Below are positions 1 through 9,023 of a stretch of 64,000 nucleotides of DNA, one piece after another. The DNA is from Anabaena sp. UHCC 0204. GTDB lineage: Bacteria; Cyanobacteriota; Cyanobacteriia; Cyanobacteriales; Nostocaceae. The stretch's first letter is position 1. Each line of letters opens with the position of its first letter. Made by a program: the position numbers and the translations under genes. The notes beneath the pieces were generated by a model. It was not told where the DNA came from and ran no database searches. It was given only the letters and a program-made list of their open reading frames with translations. Where the stretch lies: positions 137,349-201,348 of the forward strand of contig NZ_VIKW01000006.1 of the NCBI RefSeq assembly GCF_009711975.1. Reading direction: 5' to 3'.

Positions 1-27
1 CACAGGTCATTAAAATTTTATTAACGT

Positions 28-1599
28 ATGAATAAATTAAAAGCCACAGCGCCCTTGTTGATAATTCTATCAGGTGTGATTTTTTCTTTATATCTGGTAT
101 GGCAAGTACCAGATGATATTTATTTTAGTGGTGATGGTGGACTCAAAGCATTGTTAGCTAAACAACTTAGTTCTGGTAATCTGCGCTTTGATTTAGACTT
201 ACAAGTACCCCAATGGGTGCATAATCTATGGAATGATGGGTTATATCCTTTTGAAGCCCCATTTAGCTATAAAATTAATAACCTTTATTATATCACATTT
301 CCTTTTACATTTCCCCTAGTTACTGCCCCATTTTATGCCATTTTTGGTTATAGAGGATTTTACATAATTCCCTTAGTTTCCACATGGATAATCTGGGTTA
401 ATTTTTATCGTCTCTGTCAATCTTTTAAATTTAATCAGCTAATTATATCCATTGGTTTAATTACCCTAATTTTTGCATCTCCCCTAACTATGTATAGTTC
501 CATGTATTGGGAACATACACTTGCAGTATCTCTGGCATTTACTGGCTTAGTTATTATTTTTGCCAACAGAGAAAAAGAATTTACCAACAAAGAAGCTATC
601 CTCAGTGGTATATTCATTGGTTTATCAGTTTGGTTTAGACCAGAATTTTTAGCCTTAGTAGTTATTTTAGTGGTATTAGTAGTTGCTTCCTATTTAACCA
701 AGCTCAATTTTATCACTATTATCCAATATAAAGAAATAATATTTCTTGTTAGTTTAATATCTACTATTTTGTGCTTTTTTGCCATGAACGCAATGATTTA
801 TGGTCATCCTTTAGGCGCTCACGCTTTCCAAGTTGTCGAAAATTTTTCTCTACAAAAAAGAATATTGAAATCAATCAAATTTTTTAATATTCTCAAAAAC
901 GAACTCCTAAAATATTTCCCTATTACATACTTTGCTGGGGTAATTTTCATCATTTCCTTATTCAGACACGATTTCAAATTAAAACCTGCGGTTAATCAAA
1001 TATTATTAATATCAGGTTTATTTCTGTTGATAGTTCCTATTCTGATTCCTAGTGATGGCGGTAAACAATGGGGTCCAAGATTTTTATTAATCCTTGTACC
1101 ACTAATAAATTTTATAGCAATTTCTGGTTTAGATAAAACTTGGAAAATCAAAGATTTGGGAATAAAATATATTAGTTTAGGAATTTTATTTGTCCCATTA
1201 ATATTGGGATTTAATCTCAATACAATTACAGCAGCTTCTCCTGGAAAATTTAGAAATGACAATATTGAAGTTCTTAATTTTTTGCAAAAAGATAGTAATA
1301 AAATCGTAGCTGTAGCCAACCAGTATGTTGGACAAAGTTTTGAAACTGCTTTTAAACAAAAAATATTTTTTCTCACTAAAACACCTGATGATATGCGTAA
1401 ATTAGGTTTAACATTGCATGAACAAGGTTATAAAAAATTTATCTATATATGTCCTGGTTATGATCAATGCTTTTCCTCTCCCCAAATACCTGAGAAATTA
1501 GAATTAGCTGCAAAACCGAACAATCTAACTATTCAGATCAAAAAAATTCAAGAAAATCAAAGATACAGAATAGAAGAAGCTACGATTACTGCACAATAA
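28..1599 (+). CDS. Multi-pass membrane protein, GT-C glycosyltransferase-like
   Basis: A 523-residue very hydrophobic protein with about ten predicted membrane segments, starting with one at residues 7-27. The first periplasmic-type loop contains the acidic stretch DDIYFSGDGG, and further on WFRPEFL occurs inside the membrane domain; both resemble GT-C fold glycosyltransferases that use lipid-linked sugars. The last 110 residues are soluble. It sits 36 bp upstream of a clearer GT39-type gene and in the same direction as a GT2-GtrA gene, so a role in moving or adding sugars at the membrane is inferred from context. I see no decisive catalytic signature, and it could be a membrane protein of unknown function. 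Confidence 0.6.
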   Translation: MNKLKATAPLLIILSGVIFSLYLVWQVPDDIYFSGDGGLKALLAKQLSSGNLRFDLDLQVPQWVHNLWNDGLYPFEAPFSYKINNLYYITFPFTFPLVTAPFYAIFGYRGFYIIPLVSTWIIWVNFYRLCQSFKFNQLIISIGLITLIFASPLTMYSSMYWEHTLAVSLAFTGLVIIFANREKEFTNKEAILSGIFIGLSVWFRPEFLALVVILVVLVVASYLTKLNFITIIQYKEIIFLVSLISTILCFFAMNAMIYGHPLGAHAFQVVENFSLQKRILKSIKFFNILKNELLKYFPITYFAGVIFIISLFRHDFKLKPAVNQILLISGLFLLIVPILIPSDGGKQWGPRFLLILVPLINFIAISGLDKTWKIKDLGIKYISLGILFVPLILGFNLNTITAASPGKFRNDNIEVLNFLQKDSNKIVAVANQYVGQSFETAFKQKIFFLTKTPDDMRKLGLTLHEQGYKKFIYICPGYDQCFSSPQIPEKLELAAKPNNLTIQIKKIQENQRYRIEEATITAQ

Positions 1600-1635
1600 A
1601 GTCAATAAAATCAAATTCAGAAAAATATAAAAATA

Positions 1636-3327
1636 ATGAAGACAAATTTACCAAATAATAACCTGAAACAGTTTTTCTCCATAGAGAAATTAGCCCTAAT
1701 AGCGATCGCTTTAGGCGTAATTCTACGAATCATTAATCTAGGAAGTAGAGAATTTTGGTATGACGAAGTTTTATCATTACTTCTATCTACCAGTAAAAAC
1801 AGTCTCTACAAAACCCCAGGGGATTTACCAGTAGTTTTATCACAATACACATCCTTATTAAATTTACCCAATGAAGGAAGTATCCGCGACTTCTTATTAA
1901 CTATCGTAGATTTAATTAAAAGTTTGTTACGGGGAGAACCTCATCCTCCCATATTCTTTTTGAGTCAACATTTTTGGTTACGTCTTTTTGGTAATAGTGA
2001 AGCCGGAATGCGGAGTTTAAACACATTATTTAGCATTGGGGCAATAGCAGGATCTTATGGTTTAGGAAAATTCGTTTTAGGACATCGGGGTGGACTATTA
2101 TTTACAGCTTTGTTGGCGCTTAATCCATTTTATTTATTTCATTCTCTCAATGTCAGAATGTATGCACCTCTAGTATTATGGGTAATTCTGAGTACATGGG
2201 CATTACTCCATCTGATTGCACAACAAAATTCTGACATTAGCCCCAGTCGTCGCAGTCAGTTGTTATGGAACGGACTCCTGATTATTTCTATTGCTGCTGG
2301 TTTAATGACTTTTTATTTATATGCCTATTGGATAATAGTTTTAGGAGTATTGGTACTTTATTTAGATAGACGACATTGGTTTCAACATGGTTTACGCTTA
2401 GGTGCTGGAGTCTTACTCACCATACCTTGGATACTATGGGGGACAATCAAACAACTTCGTAATGCTGACTTAGATCGTTTTGGTAAAGCCCAATCTACAT
2501 CACCTCCCTTGTTAAGACATTTACAGGATTTTGCTAACACTTTAGGTACTGATATACTGATAGGAGACTGGGCAACTAGTTTAGATCCTATTGTCATTAC
2601 TTTAGCTGGTTGTTTAGTAATATTGGCATTTGTTAGTTTTAGTATCCATCTGTGGAAACAAGATGAAAAAAGGAATTTAGGCATAGTTTTAATATTGGGG
2701 ATTGTGCCGATATTACTGGCTTTATGCGTAGACATAGCTAGTAAAAAGTTTACCTTGGGTTTTGGTTTTGGAAGAACAATGATCATTATTCTCCCTGGCT
2801 GTTTATTATTAATAGCTTTGTGGGTAGAAAAGGCAATTGCTAAACAATGGCGTACCCTGATAGCGTCTGGTTTATTGCTGATATATCTAACTATTAGTAT
2901 CGGCGATTTGAGTTTGCGAAATCGCACAGTTTTTCGTTCAATTGCCGAATTAGTTGCAAAAGACGTAAATCAACCCACTTTAATTGCTATGAACTCTAAA
3001 GCTTGGGGTCATGTCAATCGTCTTGCTTATTACATACCCACAGACTCTTCTGTGATGCTTCTATCTCAAACTCCAGCCAAACTAGCTACTTCTTTAGAAC
3101 AAGTTCTCAAAGAAAAACCAGAAAAATATTTTCGGGTTCTTTGGTTAGATAGTGAATATCCTCTCTGGTCTAAACTGGAAACACAAGCAGAAGTTGAACT
3201 TGAACAAAAAAAAATTCAACAAATTTTATCCTCCCAATTTCAGTTAAAAGCAACTCAAAATCTGGCAGGGACGATGAATCTTGACAAATTTACCGCCAAG
3301 CTTTATACACGCTCATCTGGAACGTAA
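1636..3327 (+). CDS. Glycosyltransferase family 39-like membrane protein
   Basis: A 563-residue membrane protein. The first luminal loop has FWYDEVLS with D43-E44, the acidic pair typical of PMT/ArnT-like GT-C enzymes that transfer a sugar from a polyprenyl-phosphate donor. It is followed by the family-like stretch PHPPIFFLSQHFWLRLFG and about eleven membrane segments, then a soluble C-terminal domain from about residue 440. It follows the preceding membrane gene by 36 bp, probably in one transcript, and is followed by a GT2-GtrA gene that could make or move the lipid-linked donor sugar. Family assignment is fairly safe; the acceptor is unknown. Confidence 0.78.
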   Translation: MKTNLPNNNLKQFFSIEKLALIAIALGVILRIINLGSREFWYDEVLSLLLSTSKNSLYKTPGDLPVVLSQYTSLLNLPNEGSIRDFLLTIVDLIKSLLRGEPHPPIFFLSQHFWLRLFGNSEAGMRSLNTLFSIGAIAGSYGLGKFVLGHRGGLLFTALLALNPFYLFHSLNVRMYAPLVLWVILSTWALLHLIAQQNSDISPSRRSQLLWNGLLIISIAAGLMTFYLYAYWIIVLGVLVLYLDRRHWFQHGLRLGAGVLLTIPWILWGTIKQLRNADLDRFGKAQSTSPPLLRHLQDFANTLGTDILIGDWATSLDPIVITLAGCLVILAFVSFSIHLWKQDEKRNLGIVLILGIVPILLALCVDIASKKFTLGFGFGRTMIIILPGCLLLIALWVEKAIAKQWRTLIASGLLLIYLTISIGDLSLRNRTVFRSIAELVAKDVNQPTLIAMNSKAWGHVNRLAYYIPTDSSVMLLSQTPAKLATSLEQVLKEKPEKYFRVLWLDSEYPLWSKLETQAEVELEQKKIQQILSSQFQLKATQNLAGTMNLDKFTAKLYTRSSGT

Positions 3328-3508
3328 CAGAGATTACAGGTTAATCAGGCACAAAATTGAAGATTCAAGCCATACACCCAGAAATCTTCAATCCTGTTTC
3401 CGGCTGTAAAATTTACCCATTGTTCGTATTATACTAAGAGTATTGTACTCTATTGATAGTTAACCTTTATACAGACGATTTGGCAAGTTAGAATTTACTA
3501 CTTATTTT

Positions 3509-4744
3509 ATGAATACAAACTCATCTAATTCCCTGTTAGTCGTCCCTACTGGTGCATTAAAAATTTCAGAATTTAAGTCAGAGGATATGAATGGAGATCA
3601 TCATATTCTTCTATCTTTAGTTATTCCTACTTATAAAGAGCGTGACAATATCGAAAATGTCGTTAATATCTTAAGTGGGTTACTAGATGCGGCTATTCCT
3701 GGTAATTATGAACTAATTGTAGTGGATGATGATAGCCCAGATCGGACATGGGAAGTAGCACAATCGCTGATTCCAGATTATCCCCAGTTACGGGTAATGC
3801 GTCGTCAAGAGGAACGGGGATTGTCTTCGGCTGTGATTCGTGGTTGGCAAGCGGCTACAGGCAGTATTTTAGGTGTGATTGATGGAGACCTACAGCATCC
3901 CCCAGAGGTGTTGACACAACTATTAGAGAAGATAGAACAAGGCGCAGATTTAGCTTTAGCCAGTCGTCACGTAGACGGTGGTGGTGTGAGTAGTTGGAGT
4001 ATAATTAGGCGCTTTTTATCACGGGGGGCGCAGGTTTTGGGCTTAGTAATTTTACCTGGAGTATTAGGTAGAGTTTCTGACCCAATGAGTGGTTATTTCA
4101 TGGTAAAACGGAGTGCGATCGCCGGGGCAACACTTAATCCAGTTGGGTATAAAATTCTCTTGGAAGTTATTGGCCGGGGACGAGTAGGAGAAATTGCTGA
4201 AGCTGGTTATGTATTCCGGGAACGCACAGAAGGCGAAAGCAAGGTAACATGGAAGCAATATTTAGAATACATCCATCATCTAGTCCGGTTACGGGTATCT
4301 ACGGGACGCATAGGAAAAATTCGCAGAAAAGTTAACTTTCCCATTGGCAGATTTCTTCGTTTCGGTGCGGTGGGATTTAGTGGGGTATTTGTTGATTTAA
4401 CAATATTTCACGTCATGCGGACTGTGATTAATTTGGGCTTAACTCGTAGTACAATTGTGTCTGCTGAAATCGCAATTCTCAATAATTTCCTCTGGAATGA
4501 TTTGTGGACTTTTGGTGATATTTCCCGCAAACAGATAGGAAATCGTCAGCGGTTCAAAAGATTTTTGAAGTTCAATATGGTTTGTTTAGCTGGGATAGTC
4601 ATTCAAACTTTAGTAGTTAATTTCCTTTTTAATAGCTTGGGTATGAATCAATATTTAGCTAAGTTAATAGCGATCGCAGTTGCCACAATTTGGAATTTCT
4701 GGGTTAACCTAAAACTAAGCTGGCGAGTTACTGAAGTGAAATAA
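3509..4744 (+). CDS. Dolichol-phosphate mannosyltransferase-like GT2 fused to GtrA domain
   Basis: A two-domain protein of 411 residues. Residues 35-265 are a GT2 catalytic domain of the DPM1 type: VIPTYKERDNIE, VVDDDSPDRT (acidic residues 73-75) and VIDGDLQHPP with the D125-x-D127 metal-binding motif. Residues 285-405 form a GtrA-like membrane domain with four hydrophobic segments beginning RFLRFGAVGFSGVFVDL. Such fusions are expected to make polyprenyl-phosphate sugars and help move them across the membrane. With the two upstream GT-C-like genes this makes a plausible donor-plus-transferase set. The 180 bp gap to the previous gene suggests its own promoter. The sugar and final product are unknown. 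Confidence 0.88.
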   Translation: MNTNSSNSLLVVPTGALKISEFKSEDMNGDHHILLSLVIPTYKERDNIENVVNILSGLLDAAIPGNYELIVVDDDSPDRTWEVAQSLIPDYPQLRVMRRQEERGLSSAVIRGWQAATGSILGVIDGDLQHPPEVLTQLLEKIEQGADLALASRHVDGGGVSSWSIIRRFLSRGAQVLGLVILPGVLGRVSDPMSGYFMVKRSAIAGATLNPVGYKILLEVIGRGRVGEIAEAGYVFRERTEGESKVTWKQYLEYIHHLVRLRVSTGRIGKIRRKVNFPIGRFLRFGAVGFSGVFVDLTIFHVMRTVINLGLTRSTIVSAEIAILNNFLWNDLWTFGDISRKQIGNRQRFKRFLKFNMVCLAGIVIQTLVVNFLFNSLGMNQYLAKLIAIAVATIWNFWVNLKLSWRVTEVK

Positions 4745-4996
4745 TTGGCAAGAACCAGAAGTCAGGAGTCACCGAGGAAGAATTAGAAAAAGAGAAGAAT
4801 AGTTTTGAATCTGGTCAAGTGATAGGTTTTTGCTAGTTTCAACGCTTATTCCTTGCACCTGATTCACCTTTTCAACCTTCAAACTCTTGATATATCTAAG
4901 TTTTAGCTTGATTCAGCAAGCCCTCACCAGGATAAATGTGTAATATTTACAATACCAATGTGAATTATCACCGTCAAAAAATTGGTCATTAATTAA

Positions 4997-5581
4997 TCAG
5001 GTCTGATTTTCAAGTTTTGGTAAGATAGTTTTGAATTCATCTTGATTTAGAGTCGCTAAATAAAGTTCGATATCAATATGAGGATAACGGTTGCGAATTA
5101 ACCAATAAGCTCGATTTAAATAATCTGTATGTACTTGTAACTCTCTTTCTGGATCTTTGCTTAAATTAGAATCAATCATGATTGCATAAGCCCCACAATC
5201 TTGATGATCTATGATAATTACTTTGTTAATATGATGGAGTCTATAGGATAGATCTAACTGATCCCAAAATGCTTCAGCATCAGCTGGGTGGGGAAAACCT
5301 GTTATAGCTAAAGAAGCACCTGCTAAAGCTGTCCAATCATACTCACCCAGTAAATGTTTATTTCTTAAAAAATAGCGTTCTGCTGTCAAAAATCGAAAGT
5401 CTATACAACTCAGAATTAAAGCTTTTGCTTGATATGTTACGGCTCTAGCAGGTGCTGCTGATTGTAGAACAGAAAAAGCTACTGCTCCGGGAAGGAGCGA
5501 TTTGAGAAAATAACGACGACTAGCCAAGGGATGACAACAAGGACATGGATGATTATGCAATTGATTGATGATATTCTTCAT
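4997..5581 (-). CDS. Secreted beta-carbonic anhydrase-like protein with Tat signal
   Basis: A 194-residue protein starting at MKNIINQ; a longer in-frame start 63 bp upstream adds residues unlike a signal. The N-terminus has a twin-arginine signal (RRYFLKS at 22-28), a hydrophobic stretch and AxA before about residue 48, so export is expected. The zinc-site residues of beta-carbonic anhydrases are all visible: C59-x-D61-x-R63 and H126-x-x-C129-G. The protein is short for the family and the remaining sequence is divergent, so activity is not assured. An unusual CPCCH cluster precedes the twin arginines. It would act in the periplasm, possibly in CO2/bicarbonate exchange. It stands alone on the minus strand. 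Confidence 0.75.
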   Translation of the reverse strand: MKNIINQLHNHPCPCCHPLASRRYFLKSLLPGAVAFSVLQSAAPARAVTYQAKALILSCIDFRFLTAERYFLRNKHLLGEYDWTALAGASLAITGFPHPADAEAFWDQLDLSYRLHHINKVIIIDHQDCGAYAIMIDSNLSKDPERELQVHTDYLNRAYWLIRNRYPHIDIELYLATLNQDEFKTILPKLENQT

Positions 5582-5710
5582 TTTTGATAAGTAGATTTTT
5601 TGATGATCATTGAAGTTTAAACCTAGCACTAAAATTATTGTCAATAATTTGCCAGTTGTTTTTAGAAATAAAAACTCTCATACATAATTTGTTGATGCAC
5701 ACAGTATGTG

Positions 5711-5864
5711 TTATTCCATCTTTTCCAATGCCTCACGCACATTAACAAGATGGTTGTTAAACACTTCCAGTGCAGCATCTAGCACTTTGAAAATAGCTGG
5801 ATCACGAATCGAGTAAAAGACGTAGTTGCCTTGTTTGCGACTCGTTACCAGAAAAATTTCTAGT
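5711..5864 (-). pseudogene. ArsR-family transcriptional regulator, 3' remnant
   Basis: Reading on the minus strand gives EIFLVTSRKQGNYVFYSI, then about 32 more residues to the stop at 5711-5713. This matches the winged-helix wing and C-terminal helix of ArsR/SmtB metal-responsive repressors. The upstream half of the DNA-binding domain is not in the same frame; a different frame just before it (about 5870-5905) reads PSIGKHIHLDDLK, which could be the displaced recognition helix. No start codon is available. I call it a decayed regulator gene; the exact break is uncertain. Confidence 0.6.
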
Positions 5865-5999
5865 TTTTAAGTCATCCAAGTGGATGTGTTTGCCGATACT
5901 GGGGGTATATTCACTTTGGTTGAGGATAAAAATCTCTACAAATGCTAAGACTATTAAGTAGGCAGGCAAAATTAATTATATAAAAGATTTGGATTTAAT

Positions 6000-6065
6000 G
6001 TAGGGGTAGCGCCCCCGTGCCTACCCCGGTATTTGGGGCAACCACAGGGGGTTTGCCCCTACAAA
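6000..6065. repeat. Double-hairpin palindromic repeat
   Basis: The ends are GTAGGGG and CCCCTAC. Inside are two adjacent hairpins, one with arms GGGGTAG/CTACCCC and one with arms GGGGCAA/TTGCCCC. It resembles the small G+C-rich palindromic elements scattered between cyanobacterial genes. It lies in the gene-poor stretch 5.9-6.27 kb, where I see nothing else but an inverted repeat ACACCAATC/GATTGGTGT spanning 6122-6186. Confidence 0.6.
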
Positions 6066-6277
6066 ATTGATTGATTTAGGGATTTTTAAAATGTTCAATT
6101 TATTTTGCATTACTACTTAAAACACCAATCCAATAACACCATTGAATCTAAGTTGAAGGAAACTTTTTTGGTAATCTGATTGGTGTGAGTATTTACACTC
6201 TCATTGATTTACCAGTAGATGGGGCTGAATTTCTGCCAAATCCCAGTCATTTTGTTTTTTGGGCGATTTCTAAAAAA

Positions 6278-6829
6278 TTAACTTTTTTTAGTGGTTTGCA
6301 TATAACGGTAAATAGCAGCAATATTCCGAGCATCATCAATTCCTCGATGATGTGTACCTTGTAATTCTATGCCTAAATGTTTAAGGGCTTGTGCCATACC
6401 AAATTTATGAGATACACCTAAATATTCAGAAAATTCCTGTTTAATATTTCTGTGTTCTGCACCAAAAGGATAAGCAATATGATGGAATTTACAATCTTGT
6501 AAAAATTGCGATTTATCGTAATTACCCCAAGAACAGAATATATGATGAGGAAATAAATTCATCCAATCTGTTAATTTTGACATCGCTTCTGGGAAATTTG
6601 GTGCTGTGTCAACTTGTGGTTGAGAAATACTGGTTAGTTCTGTACAAAAAGGTGTAAGTTGGGGATTTCTGACAGGTTTAATAAACTGTTGAAACTCAGA
6701 ATCAATTTCCCATGTTTGACGATTTAGCATTACCGCACCAATTTCGATGATTTCCATCTCATGACGGGGAACAGTTCTTTTGTCACAACAAGTAGCTTCA
6801 AGATCAATGATTAGAAAATAGTGATTCAT
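6278..6829 (-). CDS. DEDDh 3'-5' exonuclease, ERI-1/KapD-like
   Basis: A single-domain exonuclease of 183 residues. The first motif is IIDLEATCC with catalytic D9 and E11, then EIIEIGAVML. The last motif is HHRGIDDARNIA, with H161 and D166 giving the H-x4-D signature of the DEDDh group. Length and the PRHEMEIIEIG context fit the ERI-1-like subgroup that trims RNA or short nucleic acids in a two-metal mechanism. It is cytoplasmic and stands alone. Substrate cannot be told from sequence; a KapD-type regulatory role in this organism would be a guess. Confidence 0.85.
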   Translation of the reverse strand: MNHYFLIIDLEATCCDKRTVPRHEMEIIEIGAVMLNRQTWEIDSEFQQFIKPVRNPQLTPFCTELTSISQPQVDTAPNFPEAMSKLTDWMNLFPHHIFCSWGNYDKSQFLQDCKFHHIAYPFGAEHRNIKQEFSEYLGVSHKFGMAQALKHLGIELQGTHHRGIDDARNIAAIYRYMQTTKKS

Positions 6830-6939
6830 AAATAACCTTACAATTAAAATTTCGGTATTTCGGTATTGTGCTGACTATTTAGATGGTTTTTATGAAGTTT
6901 TGAACAATATAACAGGCATATTATTTTTTGACCAAAAAA

Positions 6940-8031
6940 CTAACCAGCTTTTAACTTTTGGGATCTTTGTTTTCTAATTAATTCAATTGGCTCAGATACA
7001 TATTTTATGAGAAAATAAGAAATTCCAAATGATAAAATTGCTACTAATACTCCTTTTGAATTTTCTAGACCTAATCTACGGACGTAAGGAGAAATGATTA
7101 ATATTACTAGCATATGAACTATATAAACAGGATAAGAATATTCGCCTAATTTTGCATCTTGTCGAGAGTTTTTAGAGATTTTAAACAAAGAAGGAATTGA
7201 GAGAGTTGCAAGAAGAAATAACAACCAATTTTTCCAATCAAAAGCCGGGATAAATTGGTAAAACAATATAGAAGCTAGAAAAGTTACTGATATTATCCAA
7301 TCCTTTTTTTGAATTTGTTTATCTTTTATGAAGGAATAAATCCTATAAGAGATTGTACCCAACAAAAAAAGAGCAATTTCAGTGGGGAAAAATCTATAAG
7401 TCCAAGGGTCTTTATTCCAGCCAATGTAAAAATAAATAAAGAACTTTAGTAAAATACTGCACAGAATTAAACATAAAATTATCCAAGTTTTTTTACGAAC
7501 TATAAAAGGGGCTATCAGGTAAAATGTGAGTTCTACACTTAAAGTCCATGCTTGAGGAATAAGTAAAAATTTCCAAAATTGTGGTTCTGTAGCTAAAAAA
7601 TTATGTGTAAAAAATAATGTACCATTATTAGGATTAAATCCCAAAAACATAACAATGTCTTGTCCAAACAAAAATATATTAGTTAGTAATTGAAAAAGAA
7701 AAATTCCAATACCCATACTCTGAAAATATTGAAAATAATATTCCAGATTCCACCAATTACCAACTATCACCCCGGAACAAGTTAAAGTAGTGATTGTTAA
7801 TCCTAGTACCACCCAATAAATAGGATAAATTCTTAAAAACCTATTTGAGATGAATAAACTATAACTGCCTTTGCCAGTATATTTATTTTCTAAAATCATG
7901 GTCATATAAAATCCAGAGATAATAAAAAACAATTCTACAGATATAGCACCTCCTGTTAACTTTAATCCAAATAAATCTTTAGTATGTGCAGCTACAACAG
8001 CTAAAGCTAAAAGTATTCTAAGTAGTCCCAT
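6940..8031 (-). CDS. Acyltransferase 3 family (OafA/YrhL-like) membrane protein
   Basis: A 363-residue protein with about ten membrane segments. The N-terminus reads RILLALAVVAAHT, placing the conserved family histidine at the end of the first helix, followed by ISVELFFIISGFYM, another family signature. Near the middle, PQAWTLSVELTFYL is the second diagnostic motif, and SYPVYIVHMLV lies near the C-terminus. These enzymes add acyl groups, often O-acetyl, to cell-surface glycans or lipids. It is the second gene of a pair, 9 bp after the small membrane gene at 8041-8487. Substrate is unknown; the glycosyltransferases nearby make a polysaccharide plausible. Confidence 0.88.
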   Translation of the reverse strand: MGLLRILLALAVVAAHTKDLFGLKLTGGAISVELFFIISGFYMTMILENKYTGKGSYSLFISNRFLRIYPIYWVVLGLTITTLTCSGVIVGNWWNLEYYFQYFQSMGIGIFLFQLLTNIFLFGQDIVMFLGFNPNNGTLFFTHNFLATEPQFWKFLLIPQAWTLSVELTFYLIAPFIVRKKTWIILCLILCSILLKFFIYFYIGWNKDPWTYRFFPTEIALFLLGTISYRIYSFIKDKQIQKKDWIISVTFLASILFYQFIPAFDWKNWLLFLLATLSIPSLFKISKNSRQDAKLGEYSYPVYIVHMLVILIISPYVRRLGLENSKGVLVAILSFGISYFLIKYVSEPIELIRKQRSQKLKAG

Positions 8032-8040
8032 AATTTACCT

Positions 8041-8487
8041 TCAATTGGATGAAAACGGTTTTAGCCAACTAAGTAAAATAGCTTTATCTAGAGCAAAAGC
8101 TGCTAAAGCAAACCATAATATACTTTCGCCTGCTAAGATCAAAAAAGGCAAAACCGAATTATTTATATTCCAGCCAACTTCTATTTGCGTTAAACCCCGC
8201 ACCAACCCAAAAGCCCAAACTCCACCAGTTTTGAGGTGAGGATTTGAATCTACACGGATAATATAGCGGTAGGTAACACCAAATAAAAAACCAGAAAACC
8301 CGGCTATTACACCACTTAGTAACACCTGTAAATTTACTATATCAATTTTATCATAAGTAAGTATGGGAAAATACTTTGCCAGCCACCAAACATTAATAAA
8401 GCCAGTGGTCAGGAACGCCAAACCTAACGATATACTGCCAATAACTCCCGCTTTCAAGGATTCTAACCGTTCTGGCATTAATTCCAT
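8041..8487 (-). CDS. Small membrane protein of unknown function
   Basis: I do not recognise this 148-residue protein. It has about four hydrophobic segments: residues 13-36, 50-72, a weaker one near 90-103, and 108-137. The loop IIRVDSNPHLKTGGVWAFGLVRGLTQIE suggests a conserved cytoplasmic or lumenal face. It is directly upstream of the acyltransferase on the same strand with a 9-bp gap, so co-expression is likely. On the other side it is divergent from petN, about 100 bp away. Confidence 0.65.
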   Translation of the reverse strand: MELMPERLESLKAGVIGSISLGLAFLTTGFINVWWLAKYFPILTYDKIDIVNLQVLLSGVIAGFSGFLFGVTYRYIIRVDSNPHLKTGGVWAFGLVRGLTQIEVGWNINNSVLPFLILAGESILWFALAAFALDKAILLSWLKPFSSN

Positions 8488-8588
8488 AATTTTCCTAAAC
8501 CTTCTATCAATACAGTTAATGAATCAGCCGCGTTTTCCCGGTATTATAAATATTAGAGACCTTTTGCAATTATTTGAAAAGTAAAACT

Positions 8589-8675
8589 ATGATTTTGACA
8601 CTGGGTTGGGTATCACTGTTAGTTGTGTTTACATGGTCGATTTCTATGGTAGTTTGGGGACGCAACGGACTATAG
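8589..8675 (+). CDS. petN: Cytochrome b6f complex subunit PetN
   Basis: A 28-codon gene. The product reads [18 protein letters not shown], then [10 protein letters not shown], which agrees nearly residue for residue with cyanobacterial and chloroplast PetN, a single-helix subunit needed for a stable b6f complex in the thylakoid membrane. It is one residue shorter at the N-terminus than the forms I recall. The region before it (8490-8588) separates it from the divergent membrane gene and must carry its promoter. A second small ORF follows after 7 bp. Confidence 0.93.
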   Translation: MILTLGWVSLLVVFTWSISMVVWGRNGL

Positions 8676-8682
8676 AGGAATC

Positions 8683-8844
8683 GTGGAAAGTCCATTTTTG
8701 AGTATTTTGGCTTTATTTGCCATAGTGCTGCTAGTAGGAGTCACTGGTGGTGTTGTTTATTTAACATTAGCAGATTGGCGCGATCGCCGTCGTCTCGAAG
8801 ACGAAACCCGCGAAGCCAGACGCAGCACTAGCAAGCGAAAATGA
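8683..8844 (+). CDS. Small single-helix membrane protein downstream of petN
   Basis: A 53-residue ORF with GTG start. A good ribosome-binding sequence, GAGGAA (8675-8680), overlaps the petN stop codon, which suggests translational coupling. The protein has one membrane helix (about residues 6-29) and then a highly charged tail, ADWRDRRRLEDETREARR. This layout, hydrophobic helix followed by a dense charged cytoplasmic end, looks like a real protein. I do not recognise the family. Its position makes a link with b6f or thylakoid membranes worth testing, but this is inference. Confidence 0.68.
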   Translation: MESPFLSILALFAIVLLVGVTGGVVYLTLADWRDRRRLEDETREARRSTSKRK

Positions 8845-9023
8845 TTCAATTACAGCACATATTGGGCTGTATTTTGCGTAAAACACTGTTTATGTAGGGG
8901 CAAGAATAGCTTGTTTCCCTACATAATCTATATTTATCACCTCACCAATACCAAGATTTATTGCTACATTAAAATAAGACCAACAATATAAAAATCCGCT
9001 TGGGAACGGAGAATAATTTTCAT

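Noticed and set aside
6184..6360. Plus-strand reading beginning IYTLIDLPVDGAEFLPNP
   Set aside because: Protein-like for about 25 residues only, then runs antisense into the exonuclease gene; no family recognised.
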